Below, in pieces: positions 9,127 through 18,644 of a stretch of DNA of 64,000 nt (within the stretch, counting starts at the first letter, position 1; every line of letters starts with the position of its first letter). The notes beneath the pieces are model-generated. The model did not search any database. It saw nothing but the letters and a program-made list of their open reading frames with translations, and was not told where the DNA came from. Source of the DNA: NZ13-RE01 sp964612975 (lineage in GTDB: Bacteria > Dictyoglomota > Dictyoglomia > Dictyoglomales > Dictyoglomaceae); assembly GCA_964612975.1 (NCBI GenBank), contig CAZTGC010000001.1:124001-188000 (forward strand). The letters run 5' to 3'. A program made the position numbers and the translations under genes.

Positions 9127-9562
9127 ATCTTTTGAGATTATTGAAGAAATAAAGGATATTATTAAAAAAAGTTTTGTTATTCCTATACTTGAAAGGGTTG
9201 TTATAGATTATAATAAATTAATGTTACTAATTAGAAAATTAGATGAGACTTTGCCTGAAGAATTAGCAGAAGCAAGAAAAATAGTAAGAAAAAGAGATGA
9301 GATAATAAAAGAAGCCCAAGAGGAAGCTCAAAATATTATAAGATATGCACGAGAAAAGGCAGATAATCTTTTAAATGAGAATAATATTACAAAAGAAGCC
9401 AGAATAGAAGCAGAGGAGATAATTAAAGAAGCAAAGAAAGAAGCAGATGAAATTAAAAAGGAGGCAGAAAATTATACTTTGTTCTTATTAGGTAAAGTTG
9501 AGGAGGTATTGAGAAGGGAATTAGAGATAATTGATAAATGTAAAGATGAATTAAAAATGTAA
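9116..9562 (+). CDS. Coiled-coil protein, ATP synthase B/E stalk-like, downstream of coaD
   Basis: 148 residues, almost entirely charged helix. The segment from about residue 60 to 120 is rich in repeats of the form EA(K/E)xEAxxII/EIKKEA, predicting a long parallel coiled coil resembling ATP synthase b or V-type E subunits. I see no membrane segment. From memory, similar proteins of this size, loosely annotated ATPase, follow coaD in clostridia. It overlaps coaD by 11 bases. It is unlikely to be a real ATPase, since it has no Walker motif. Function unknown. Confidence 0.7.
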   Translation: MLNRSFEIIEEIKDIIKKSFVIPILERVVIDYNKLMLLIRKLDETLPEELAEARKIVRKRDEIIKEAQEEAQNIIRYAREKADNLLNENNITKEARIEAEEIIKEAKKEADEIKKEAENYTLFLLGKVEEVLRRELEIIDKCKDELKM

Positions 9563-9631
9563 AAATTTTGTCTTTTCTTTTTCATTAAAATACTAGTATT
9601 AAGTTAATAAATGTGTTAAAATATTTAATAA

Positions 9632-9670
9632 CCTATAGTGATGGGGTTCCATTGCTATAGGCGATTTTTT
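9632..9670 (+). promoter_or_regulatory. Hairpin with T-run in the rpsO leader
   Basis: Bases 9632-9661 fold into a 13-bp stem with a four-base loop (CCTATAG...CTATAGG outer arms, with tandem G-U wobbles inside). Six T follow at 9665-9670. rpsO starts 20 bases further with AAAGGAGGT, so no promoter fits after the hairpin. It is therefore either an attenuator or an S15-binding leader for rpsO, or an inefficient terminator of the coaD operon. S15 autoregulation of rpsO leaders is known in other bacteria; here it is inference. Confidence 0.55.
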
Positions 9671-9690
9671 GAGATAAAAAGGAGGTAAAA

Positions 9691-9960
9691 ATGGCTCTAA
9701 CAAAGGAAGAAAAAAAAGGTATAATTGAGAAATTTAAAATTAACGAAAGGGACTCTGGATCACCTGAAGTTCAGATTGCCTTATTAACAGAGAGAATAAA
9801 AAAACTTACCGAACATTTAAAGGTGCATAAAAAGGATTTTCATTCGAGGGTTGGTCTCTTAAAGATGATAGGTAAAAGAAGAAAACTTCTAAGATATCTT
9901 CAAGAAAAGGATATTGAAAGATATAAAAGATTAATTCAAGAATTGGGATTAAGAAAATAA
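9691..9960 (+). CDS. rpsO: 30S ribosomal protein S15
   Basis: Primary 16S rRNA-binding protein of the small subunit, 89 residues, exactly the usual length. It has the family features INERDSGSPEVQIALLTERI, HKKDFHSRVGLL and the C-terminal RRKLLRYLQ region. AAAGGAGG precedes the ATG by 7 bases. pnp follows after two bases, the classic rpsO-pnp pair. Confidence 0.98.
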   Translation: MALTKEEKKGIIEKFKINERDSGSPEVQIALLTERIKKLTEHLKVHKKDFHSRVGLLKMIGKRRKLLRYLQEKDIERYKRLIQELGLRK

Positions 9961-9962
9961 TT

Positions 9963-12044
9963 ATGCCGGAAACTTATACTTTTAAGAAAGAGATTGCAGG
10001 AAGAGATCTAATAATTGAAGTAGGGAAGGTGGCATGGCATGCTACAAGCTCTCTTTTGATTCAATATGGGGAGACTGTTCTTTTAGTTACTGTTGTCTCA
10101 GCAAAAGAGTTTAAAGAAGATATTGATTTCTTTCCATTAACTGTAGAATATATTGAAAAATTGTATGCTGCAGGTAAGATTCCCGGTGGATTTTTGAAAA
10201 GAGAGGGAAAACCATCAGAGAATGAAATTCTTATGGCAAGACTTATTGATAGACCATTAAGACCTCTTTTCTCCAAAGATTTCAGAAATGAAGTTCAAAT
10301 AATTGTTACCGTTTTAGCTGTAGATCAAGAAAATTATCCTGATGTTCCAGGAATTATTGGTGCTTCCTGTGCTATTATGTTGGCAGGATTACCCTTTCAT
10401 GGTCCTATAGGGACTGTTAGAGTAGGATGGGATGGGGAGAATTGGATAATAAATCCTAAAGCAGAAAAATCACAAAATTTATTATTAGACCTGGTGGTTG
10501 CAGGGACAAAAGATAAGGTATTTATGATGGAAGGAAACGGAACGGAGGTTCCTGAGGAGATATTTATAGAAGGAATAACTAGGGGACATTATGCCCTCCA
10601 AGAAACTATTGAATTACAAGAAGAAATTCTAAAGGTGATTAATCCTCAGCCCTTCCCTTATATTCCCTATCAAGTTGATGAGAATCTAAAGAAAGATGTG
10701 TTAAGTTATATCTCTGAAGAGGAAGTTAAAAATGCAATTCTAACTATTAGTAAATCGGAAAGACAAAAGGCGTTAGAAGATCTGAAAAGGGAAGTTTCCG
10801 AGCATTTTGAACCTATATATGGAGATAAGGTAATACAAGTTGATGAAATAATAGATGATATTGCAAAGAAACTTATAGAAGATTTAATTTTAAAGGAAAA
10901 AAGAAGGGTAGATTGTAGAAAATTAGATGAATTAAGACCAATAAGTTGTAGTGTAGGGGTATTACCTCGAGTTCACGGTTCTGCTTTATTTCAAAGGGGC
11001 GAGACCCAAGTTCTTACAGTTGTAACCTTAGGATCTGGAGAAGAGCAGATAATAGAAAGTGTTATAGAAAGTCCGCCGAAGAGATATATGCACCATTATA
11101 ATTTTCCACCCTTTTCGGTGGGAGAAATAAAATCCTTAAGGGGTCCTGGAAGAAGAGAGATAGGCCATGGAGCTTTAGCAGAACGTGCTTTATTACCTCT
11201 TATCCCTAAAGAGGAGGAATTCCCTTACACCATAAGATTAGTATCAGAAGTTTTATCATCTAACGGATCTACTTCCATGGCAAGTGTTTGTGGTAGTAGC
11301 TTGGCTTTGATGGATGCTGGAGTTCCCATAAGAACTTCGGTAGCAGGGGTTGCTATGGGTTTAATAAAAGATAAAGATGAATTTGAGATATTAACTGATA
11401 TACAGGGCTTGGAAGATGCATTGGGAGGGATGGATTTTAAAATTGCAGGAACAAGAAAGGGAATAACTGCAGTACAATTGGATATTAAAGTGGACGGGCT
11501 TACTTATGAAATGATAAAGAAGGCGATATATCAAGCAAGATCTGCGCGTCTTAAAATTTTGGATATGATGGATGGTGTGATTTCTACACCAAGACCAAAG
11601 ATTTCTCCTTATGCTCCCCGAATTAAAGTTGTGGAAATTAATCCCTCAAAAATTGGGGATTTAATTGGACCAAGTGGTAAGAATATAAAAAGAATTATTG
11701 AGGAAACAAAAACTGAAATTAGTATTAAACCTGAGGGGTTGGTTGTAATATCTGCTCCTAATATGGAATCTGCTGAGAAGGCTTCTCAATTAATTTATGA
11801 ATATACAAGAGATATCAAGGAAGGAGAAGTATTTCTTGGTAAAGTAGTAAGGGTTACAGATTATGGGGCCTTTGTGGAGATATTACCAGGGAAAATGGGG
11901 CTTTTACATATCTCTAAATTTAAAACTATAAATAGAGGTAAGAAGCAGGTTAGAGAGGAGATAAATCTTGGAGATGAGATATTAATTAAAGTAGATTCTA
12001 TAGACTCTCAAGGAAGAATTAGCTTAACTCGACGCGATATTTAA
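9963..12044 (+). CDS. pnp: Polyribonucleotide nucleotidyltransferase (PNPase)
   Basis: Phosphorolytic 3'-5' exoribonuclease of RNA turnover, 693 residues. Two RNase PH domains are visible: the first with GETVLLVTVV and RLIDRPLRPLF, the second with RVHGSALFQRGETQVLTVVT and catalytic GGMDFKIAGT. An alpha-helical linker lies between them. A KH domain (GPSGKNIKRIIEET, about residues 575-590) and a C-terminal S1 domain (GKVVRVTDYGAFVEI) follow. The stop codon overlaps the next start by one base. Confidence 0.98.
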   Translation: MPETYTFKKEIAGRDLIIEVGKVAWHATSSLLIQYGETVLLVTVVSAKEFKEDIDFFPLTVEYIEKLYAAGKIPGGFLKREGKPSENEILMARLIDRPLRPLFSKDFRNEVQIIVTVLAVDQENYPDVPGIIGASCAIMLAGLPFHGPIGTVRVGWDGENWIINPKAEKSQNLLLDLVVAGTKDKVFMMEGNGTEVPEEIFIEGITRGHYALQETIELQEEILKVINPQPFPYIPYQVDENLKKDVLSYISEEEVKNAILTISKSERQKALEDLKREVSEHFEPIYGDKVIQVDEIIDDIAKKLIEDLILKEKRRVDCRKLDELRPISCSVGVLPRVHGSALFQRGETQVLTVVTLGSGEEQIIESVIESPPKRYMHHYNFPPFSVGEIKSLRGPGRREIGHGALAERALLPLIPKEEEFPYTIRLVSEVLSSNGSTSMASVCGSSLALMDAGVPIRTSVAGVAMGLIKDKDEFEILTDIQGLEDALGGMDFKIAGTRKGITAVQLDIKVDGLTYEMIKKAIYQARSARLKILDMMDGVISTPRPKISPYAPRIKVVEINPSKIGDLIGPSGKNIKRIIEETKTEISIKPEGLVVISAPNMESAEKASQLIYEYTRDIKEGEVFLGKVVRVTDYGAFVEILPGKMGLLHISKFKTINRGKKQVREEINLGDEILIKVDSIDSQGRISLTRRDI

Positions 12045-13300
12045 TGAATCCACAGATTTCAATTTTAAACAATAAATTAAAATTAATATTTGAGGCTACC
12101 CTATATAGAAAAAGTGTTGATATTATAGTTGTTGTTAATTCAGGGTCAAGATACGAAAGAGAAGATGAACATGGTTTGGCTCACTTATTGGAGCATCTTC
12201 TTTTTAAAAATAACCATAGAAAAAATAAAAACATTTCCTTGGAAATAGATAAATTAGGGGGAGAATTGGATGCTTTTACAACCCGTGAAGGAACATATTT
12301 TATATTAAAAATTCTTAAATCTCATCTATCTCGAGGATTAAACCTTTTATCGGAGATAATTCTTAATCCTGATTTTACAGAAGAAGATTTAGAAATTGAA
12401 AAGAAGGTTGTAAAAGAAGAAATTAAAATGTATCAGGATTCTCCTGAAGAAATAGCTTTAGATCTTTTTCTTAAATCTTCCTGGGATGGGCATCCTATTG
12501 CTCGTGAAATTTTAGGAACGGAAGATTCCATTGAAAGCTTTGATTTAGATAAAATATTTTCCTTTTATAAAAGATTATATAATTTAAATAATATGACGAT
12601 ACTTGTAAGTGGAGATTTGTCTTTTAAATCTATATGTGAAATGATTGAGAAAAATTTCTCTAAGGGAGAAAGTTCTTACTATGAAGAATTGACAGCTCCT
12701 GTTTTTAATCCTCGTCGATTAATAAAGGAGAAAAATTTTGAGCAAATTCAGATTTTTATGGGAACAGAAAGCTTTAAGCCTCAGGATGAAAGAAAATTTT
12801 CCCTCTATCTTTTATCTCTAATATTGGGAGGTGGAATAAGTTCTCGTCTTTTTCAAGAGCTTAGAGAGAAAGAAGGTTTAGTTTACAATGTAGAAACTCA
12901 AGGTATAAGTTTTAAGGATACAAGTCTCTTCTCAATATACACTGCAACAACTTTAAAATTTTTTGAAAAAACCGTGGATACCATTATAAAGCAGATTAAG
13001 AAACTTAAGAAGGAAGGAATCAAAAAAGAAGAGTTGTATACAGCAAAGAGACAAGGTATTTATAATTTTTTAATGCACATGGAAAGTCCCAAATTTAGAC
13101 TTTTTTATTATTTTGATTCCCTTTCAATCTATGGAGATATAATTTCTCCTTATGAAACAATAAGAAAAATAAGAAGAGTGACTCTAGAGGATGTGCAATA
13201 TACTATTGACTATATTTTTAATAAGGCCTTTTCTCTCTCTTTAGTAGGTTCTGTAAATTCTAAAATTAAAAAATTAGTGGAAGGAGAGGAGTTGATATGA
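12044..13300 (+). CDS. M16 family zinc peptidase (MlpA/YmxG-like)
   Basis: Processing-peptidase-like metalloprotease, 418 residues. The inverted zinc motif HLLEH is near residue 47, with a downstream glutamate in the EEIKM region, as in M16 enzymes. The C-terminal half is the usual inactive repeat, with GGGISSRLFQELREKEGLVY. It lacks a signal peptide, so it is probably cytoplasmic. Its position between pnp and the dap genes matches mlpA (ymxG) of Bacillus. The physiological substrate is unknown. Confidence 0.9.
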   Translation: MNPQISILNNKLKLIFEATLYRKSVDIIVVVNSGSRYEREDEHGLAHLLEHLLFKNNHRKNKNISLEIDKLGGELDAFTTREGTYFILKILKSHLSRGLNLLSEIILNPDFTEEDLEIEKKVVKEEIKMYQDSPEEIALDLFLKSSWDGHPIAREILGTEDSIESFDLDKIFSFYKRLYNLNNMTILVSGDLSFKSICEMIEKNFSKGESSYYEELTAPVFNPRRLIKEKNFEQIQIFMGTESFKPQDERKFSLYLLSLILGGGISSRLFQELREKEGLVYNVETQGISFKDTSLFSIYTATTLKFFEKTVDTIIKQIKKLKKEGIKKEELYTAKRQGIYNFLMHMESPKFRLFYYFDSLSIYGDIISPYETIRKIRRVTLEDVQYTIDYIFNKAFSLSLVGSVNSKIKKLVEGEELI

Positions 13301-14109
13301 AAATAAAAGTTGTTCTTTGTGGAGCCTTAGGAAAAATGGGAAGAGTGATAGGAAAAGCAGTCGCTTCTGCAGAGGATACAGAATTAGTGGGAGTAGTGGA
13401 TCCTAAGGGCATAGGGATGGATTATGGAAAGATAATAGGTATCGAGAAGCTATCTTTTCCTGTTAGAGGGAGTATAGAGGAATGTTCAGATCTTTCCTTT
13501 GATCTTATCGTTGATTTTACAAACCCAGAATCTGCTTATAATAATTCAATGTTTTCTTTAAGTTTAGGTAAAAAGGTAGTTTTGGGAACAACAGGTTTAT
13601 CCAAGGATATGATAGAAAAGATTAAAAGAAAAACTGAAGAGATGAATTCTGCAACATTAATTGCCCCAAATTTTGCCTTGGGAGCAGTATTAATGATTCA
13701 GATGGCAAGGAAATTGGTAAAGTATTTTCCTGATGTTGAGATTATTGAGTTACACCATAACGAGAAGATAGATACTCCTTCTGGAACTGCAATAACTACC
13801 GCAGAGATTTTAGCAGAGGAAATGAAAAATAATAATCTTATACATTTTGATCCTACAAAAGTAGAAAAACTTCCTGGCTCAAGGGGTGCAAAGGTTGATA
13901 GTATAAATATTCATAGTGTTCGTTTGCCTGGATTAGTTGCCCATCAGGAGATAATCTTTGGAGGATTAGGACAAATTCTCACTATTAGGCATGATGCTAT
14001 AAGTAGAGATTGTTATATTCCGGGAGTGCTATTGGGAATTAGAGAAATCTATAAAAGAAGTGGTTTCTTTTACGGATTGGAATCAATTTTAAAAAAGGAG
14101 GAGGATTAA
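13297..14109 (+). CDS. dapB: 4-hydroxy-tetrahydrodipicolinate reductase DapB
   Basis: NAD(P)H-dependent reductase of the diaminopimelate/lysine pathway, 270 residues. N-terminal Rossmann motif CGALGKMGR, the VDFTNPE cofactor region, the VLGTTGLS loop, and the catalytic stretch EIIELHHNEKIDTPSGTA with its paired histidines and lysine. It overlaps the preceding peptidase gene by four bases, and dapA follows one base after its stop. The two are clearly co-expressed. Confidence 0.97.
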   Translation: MKIKVVLCGALGKMGRVIGKAVASAEDTELVGVVDPKGIGMDYGKIIGIEKLSFPVRGSIEECSDLSFDLIVDFTNPESAYNNSMFSLSLGKKVVLGTTGLSKDMIEKIKRKTEEMNSATLIAPNFALGAVLMIQMARKLVKYFPDVEIIELHHNEKIDTPSGTAITTAEILAEEMKNNNLIHFDPTKVEKLPGSRGAKVDSINIHSVRLPGLVAHQEIIFGGLGQILTIRHDAISRDCYIPGVLLGIREIYKRSGFFYGLESILKKEED

Positions 14110-14110
14110 T

Positions 14111-15004
14111 ATGTTATCCTTTGGAAGATTAATAACTGCAATGGTGACCCCATTCGATGATAATGGGGAAATTAATTGGAAGGAAGTAGATAGAATAGTT
14201 GAGAAACTAATTGAGGATGGCTCCGATAGCATTGTAGTTTCGGGAACCACTGGAGAATCTCCCACTTTATCTTCGGAAGAGAAATTACAGCTTTTTGAAA
14301 GAGTTAAACATACTGCAAAGGGAAGAGCAAAAATAATTGCAGGTAGTACAAATTATTGCACAAAGGAATCCATAGAATTGACAAAGGAAGCAGAAAAAAT
14401 TGGAGTGGATGGGATTCTTGGTACAGCACCCTATTATAACAGGCCTCCACAGGATGGTCTTTATAAACATTTTGGTACTATTGCAGATTCTACCTCTTTA
14501 CCTATTGTTGTATATAATATTCCTTCAAGAACCGCAGTAAATATTCTTCCAGATACTTTATACAAGCTTGCAAGAGACTTTAAAAATATTGTAGGAGTTA
14601 AAGAAGCAAGTGGAGATCTTAATCAAATGTCAGAAATAAGAAGACTTCTTCCCCGTCCCTTTTTACTTTATAGTGGAGATGATTCTATGACCCTACCCCT
14701 ATTAAGTGTTGGAGGAGATGGGGTAATAAGTGTAGCTTCTCACATAGTTGGAAAAGAGATAAAGGATATGATAAATTCTTATTTTGAAGGAAAGGTAGAT
14801 AGAGCAACGGAAATTCATTTAAAACTATTCCCAGTTTTTAGAGCATTATTTATAACTACAAACCCCATACCCCTCAAAGAAGTATTAAAGCTATTAGGAT
14901 ATAATGTGGGGAATTGTAGATTGCCTTTACCTCCCATAGACGAAAAGAATAGGCAAGAACTAATAAAAAAGTTAAAGGAGTTTGGGTTTAATATAAATGA
15001 GTGA
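14111..15004 (+). CDS. dapA: 4-hydroxy-tetrahydrodipicolinate synthase DapA
   Basis: Class I aldolase condensing pyruvate with aspartate semialdehyde, the first committed step toward diaminopimelate. 297 residues. It has the family signature GTTGESPTLSSEEK, the active-site tyrosine region VVYNIPSRTAVN, and the Schiff-base lysine in VGVKEASGDL. Substrate carboxylate-binding SGDDSMTLP follows. The C-terminus ends in LPLPPIDEKN as usual. It overlaps the RNase J gene by eight bases. Confidence 0.97.
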   Translation: MLSFGRLITAMVTPFDDNGEINWKEVDRIVEKLIEDGSDSIVVSGTTGESPTLSSEEKLQLFERVKHTAKGRAKIIAGSTNYCTKESIELTKEAEKIGVDGILGTAPYYNRPPQDGLYKHFGTIADSTSLPIVVYNIPSRTAVNILPDTLYKLARDFKNIVGVKEASGDLNQMSEIRRLLPRPFLLYSGDDSMTLPLLSVGGDGVISVASHIVGKEIKDMINSYFEGKVDRATEIHLKLFPVFRALFITTNPIPLKEVLKLLGYNVGNCRLPLPPIDEKNRQELIKKLKEFGFNINE

Positions 15005-16655
15005 TGAGAAATTAAGAATAATTCCCTTGGGTGGATGTGGTGAAATTGGAAAAAATATGATTATTTTCCAATATAAGGATGAAATTTTAGTTTTAGATGC
15101 AGGATTAATGTTTCCCAATGAAGAGATGTTTGGGGTAGATTTTGTTATTCCAGACATCTCTTATCTTCTTTCCCAAAAGGAGAAGGTAAAGGGCATATTA
15201 TTGACCCATGGGCATGAGGATCATATAGGGGCACTACCCTTTATCCTAAAGGATTTAGATGTTCCCGTATTGGGAACTCTTCTAACTCTGGGACTTGTTG
15301 AAAAAAAATTAGAGGAATTTAATATAGAGAAGAAATTAATTAGAATTAATCCTGGTGAAAAATTTAATATAGGTTCTTTTTTTATAGAAGCTTTTAGACA
15401 GCCTCATAGTATTCCAGATTCTGTTGGTTTTGCTATTGAGACCTCTGTGGGTTTGGTTATAGTTAGCGGGGATTTTAAGTTTGATCAAACTCCTATTGAT
15501 GGAAATCCAGCGGATTTTAGAAAATTAGCAGAACTTGGAGGAAAAGGGGTTTTAGCTTTAATTTGTGATACTACAAATGTTGAAGAAAAGGGTATTACTC
15601 CTTCAGAGAGCACTATAAGAGATACCTTTGAGAATATTTTTAGCTCAGCGAAGGGAAGGATATTTATAGTAACCTTTGCATCAAACTTTCACAGGATTCA
15701 ACAAGCTATAAATGTTGCAGCGAAATATCATAGAAAGATTGCTATTGCAGGAAAGAGTTTAATAAGTAATATAGAAGTAGCAAAGAAACTTGGTTATCTT
15801 AATATTCCAGACGGGATATTAGTAAATATAAAAGATGCTAATTCTCTTCCTAAGGAGAAAGTTTTAGTTCTATCCACAGGAAGTCAGGGAGAACCCTTTT
15901 CAGCATTGGTTTTACTTACCAATCATAACTATAAGCAATTGGCATTAAACGCCGATGATACTGTAGTTTTAGCGACAAACCCTATTCCCGGTAATGAGTT
16001 TATGGTGTCCCGATTGGTAAACCAACTTTTTAGAAAAGGAATAGAAGTAATATATGGAGAAAATGCAGGTGTCCATGTATCAGGGCATGGTGCTCAAGAG
16101 GAAATAAAAATGCTAATAAATCTTCTAAAACCTAAATATCTAATTCCCTATCATGGAGAATATAGACATTTAGTTCTATTTAAAAAATTAGCTCAATCTT
16201 TAGGATACCCCAATGAGAATATAAAAATTTTAGAGAATGGGTATGTTTTGGAGCTAGATAAAACAGGAATGAGGGTTGTAGATAAAATTGATGCAGGAAA
16301 TGTATATGTTGATGGATTGGGAATAGGAGATGTAGGAAATATTGTTTTAAAGGAAAGAAAAAGACTATCTGAGGATGGTGTTGTAGTTGTTGGAGTATTA
16401 GTAGATCAAGCTACTGGGCTAATCTTGGAGGGACCAGAGATAATCTCAAGGGGCTTTGTTTTTGAAAGGGAATCGGAAGAGCTTTTCGAGGCAACTAAGG
16501 AAAAAATAAGAAATTTATTTCAAGAAATTTCTAAAAATAATAGTCTAAAGACTAAAATTGATAAAAGAAGTCTTTTAAAGGAAAAGTTGGAGGACTTTTT
16601 TTATCAGGAGATAAGAAGAAAACCAATTTTAATCTCCATATTATGGGAGATATGA
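14997..16655 (+). CDS. rnj: Ribonuclease J
   Basis: Metallo-beta-lactamase/beta-CASP nuclease with endo- and 5'-3' exonuclease activity in mRNA decay and rRNA maturation. 552 residues. It begins RIIPLGGCGEIGKNM, has the metal motif THGHEDHIGALP, the later histidine in RQPHSIPDSVGF, and the beta-CASP signatures STGSQGEPFSAL and VHVSGHGAQEE. The C-terminal domain is full length. The dapA-rnj-ftsK order mirrors the rnjB region of Bacillus. It is the only RNase J in the window. Confidence 0.96.
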   Translation: MSDEKLRIIPLGGCGEIGKNMIIFQYKDEILVLDAGLMFPNEEMFGVDFVIPDISYLLSQKEKVKGILLTHGHEDHIGALPFILKDLDVPVLGTLLTLGLVEKKLEEFNIEKKLIRINPGEKFNIGSFFIEAFRQPHSIPDSVGFAIETSVGLVIVSGDFKFDQTPIDGNPADFRKLAELGGKGVLALICDTTNVEEKGITPSESTIRDTFENIFSSAKGRIFIVTFASNFHRIQQAINVAAKYHRKIAIAGKSLISNIEVAKKLGYLNIPDGILVNIKDANSLPKEKVLVLSTGSQGEPFSALVLLTNHNYKQLALNADDTVVLATNPIPGNEFMVSRLVNQLFRKGIEVIYGENAGVHVSGHGAQEEIKMLINLLKPKYLIPYHGEYRHLVLFKKLAQSLGYPNENIKILENGYVLELDKTGMRVVDKIDAGNVYVDGLGIGDVGNIVLKERKRLSEDGVVVVGVLVDQATGLILEGPEIISRGFVFERESEELFEATKEKIRNLFQEISKNNSLKTKIDKRSLLKEKLEDFFYQEIRRKPILISILWEI

Positions 16656-16656
16656 T

Positions 16657-18591
16657 ATGCCAAGAAGAGTTGTGATAGCTTTTATTTTAATATTTTTAAA
16701 TCTGTTTTTGATCTTTTCTTGGCTTATGCCCCAAGGAGGAGGAACCCTGGGAAGGTTTATTGTGAATCTTCTAAGGGACATTTTGGGAATATATAATTTT
16801 CTTTTATTGTTTCTTCAAGGTCTTGTTATTTATCTTCTTTTAAGAAAAGAGTTTAATAATAAAGATGTAATTGCTATTATCTTTTTCTCTTTGGGGCTAT
16901 TAATAATTTTCTCTCTAATCCTTTTTCTTATTGGACTTCAAAATTTAGGTGGCAAATTGGGAATAAATTTAAAAAGAATAATTTATAATTATTTAGGAAT
17001 AATGGGATCTTTACTTCTTTCTTTTATATGTTTTATTTTCTCAATATATTATTCTTCCCTTTTTAAAATTGATATATTTAAAAAAAAGGAAAGGAAGTTA
17101 AAAAAAGTTGAAAAAATTAAAGAAGAAGTAAAGGAATTTAAGGATCCTAAAAAGAAGAAAATAGAAGAAAATATAATTCCATCTTCTAACATTTTTCCAC
17201 CTCCATTAGATTTGTTATCTCTTGAGTCTTCCTTATGCGAGGAGGAGGATTTAGAAAAAATTTCGGAAAAAATAGAAAGCACTTTTAAAAATTTCAAAAT
17301 AAACACAAGAGTTGAAGAATACCATGTGGGTCCTTCAGTGATAAGATTTGATTTATCCTTAGCACCAGGAATAAGAGTAAACAAAATATTAAGTCTAGCC
17401 AATGATTTAGCTTTAGCTTTAGCAGTTCCTAGCATAAGATTTGAGACCCCTGTTCCAGGAAAGTCCCTAATTGGAATCGAAATTCCAAGAAGAAAGCCCA
17501 CAAAGGTATACTTAAGAGAAATTTTAGAAAGTAAAGTCTTTCAAAATACTAATTACTCTCTTCCCATAGCTTTAGGAAAGGATTTAGCTGGAAAACCTCA
17601 GGTTGGAAATTTAACAGATATGCTTCATCTTCTTATTGCAGGGACCACAGGTTCAGGAAAAAGTATGTTTATTAATACTCTTATTTTAAGTCTTCTCTAT
17701 AAACATGATCCAAATAATTTAAAATTTTTAATGATAGATCCAAAGAGAGTAGAATTATCTTTATATAACAAACTTTATAAAAAATACTTATGGTATCCTG
17801 TAATAACTGAGTATAATGAGGCATCTTCAGCTTTAAAATGGGCAATAAATGAGATGGAGAGAAGATATAAAATATTTGCTGATGAAGAAGTAAGAAATAT
17901 TGATGAATATAAAAATAAAGAATTAAATATCACAAAGGAAAAACTTCCCTATATTATTATTATAATTGATGAGTTGAATGATCTAATGATGGTGGCCCCA
18001 AAAGAAGTTGAAGATATGATATGTAGATTAGCTCAGAAGGCAAGAGCCGCGGGAATACATTTAGTTGTTGCAACTCAACGTCCCTCTGTAGATGTAATAA
18101 CAGGACTTATTAAAGCAAACATTCCTTCAAGAATTGCCTTTGCTGTTTCTTCTCAAATTGATTCAAGAATTATCTTAGATGACAATGGAGCAGAGAGGCT
18201 TCTGGGAAAGGGAGATATGCTTTATTTGCCTATTATGAGTACTTCTCCCATGAGATTGCAGGCTCCCTTTGTTGAAGAAAAGGATATAAAGAAAGTAGTA
18301 AATTATCTCTGTGAAGCCTTTTCCAATGTTGATTCTTTTATTTCCTTAGATATTAAAAAAGAAGATAAAGAGGCCGAGGATTTTTCTGAGGATCCTTTAC
18401 TTCCTCAAGTGGTTCGTATTTTAGAAGACAGAAAAATTATCTCTACTTCCTATATTCAAAGGAGATTTAGAATCGGATATAATAGAGCAGCACGTATTTT
18501 GGATATATTGGAAGAAAAGGGATATGTTACATCCCAAGGAGAAGGAAAGCCTAAGAAAGTTATTAAAGGAGGTGATAGAGAATTTAAATAA
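16657..18591 (+). CDS. ftsK: DNA translocase FtsK/SpoIIIE family
   Basis: Septal DNA pump that clears chromosomes during division, 644 residues, on the short side for the family. About four membrane helices occupy residues 5-135. A lysine/glutamate-rich linker (140-175) and the alpha/beta motor follow, with Walker A GTTGSGKS at 329-336, Walker B IIIIIDELNDLM, and ATQRPSVDVITGLIKANIPS. The C-terminal winged-helix gamma domain is present (RRFRIGYNRAARILDILE). The linker is much shorter than in E. coli FtsK, closer to SpoIIIE. Confidence 0.95.
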   Translation: MPRRVVIAFILIFLNLFLIFSWLMPQGGGTLGRFIVNLLRDILGIYNFLLLFLQGLVIYLLLRKEFNNKDVIAIIFFSLGLLIIFSLILFLIGLQNLGGKLGINLKRIIYNYLGIMGSLLLSFICFIFSIYYSSLFKIDIFKKKERKLKKVEKIKEEVKEFKDPKKKKIEENIIPSSNIFPPPLDLLSLESSLCEEEDLEKISEKIESTFKNFKINTRVEEYHVGPSVIRFDLSLAPGIRVNKILSLANDLALALAVPSIRFETPVPGKSLIGIEIPRRKPTKVYLREILESKVFQNTNYSLPIALGKDLAGKPQVGNLTDMLHLLIAGTTGSGKSMFINTLILSLLYKHDPNNLKFLMIDPKRVELSLYNKLYKKYLWYPVITEYNEASSALKWAINEMERRYKIFADEEVRNIDEYKNKELNITKEKLPYIIIIIDELNDLMMVAPKEVEDMICRLAQKARAAGIHLVVATQRPSVDVITGLIKANIPSRIAFAVSSQIDSRIILDDNGAERLLGKGDMLYLPIMSTSPMRLQAPFVEEKDIKKVVNYLCEAFSNVDSFISLDIKKEDKEAEDFSEDPLLPQVVRILEDRKIISTSYIQRRFRIGYNRAARILDILEEKGYVTSQGEGKPKKVIKGGDREFK

Positions 18592-18644
18592 TAATGTTTA
18601 AAAATTTTCTTTTGAAAACTAAATCTAACAAGGAGGTATTTTGT

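Noticed and set aside
9591..9622. A sigma-70 promoter for rpsO.
   Set aside because: TAAAAT at 9617 lacks a -35 at proper distance, and TTGTCT at 9568 lacks a good -10; the true start is not readable.
17049..17501. 150-codon open frame on the minus strand inside ftsK.
   Set aside because: It lies entirely antisense to the conserved FtsK frame, has no ribosome site or family motif, and follows from codon bias.
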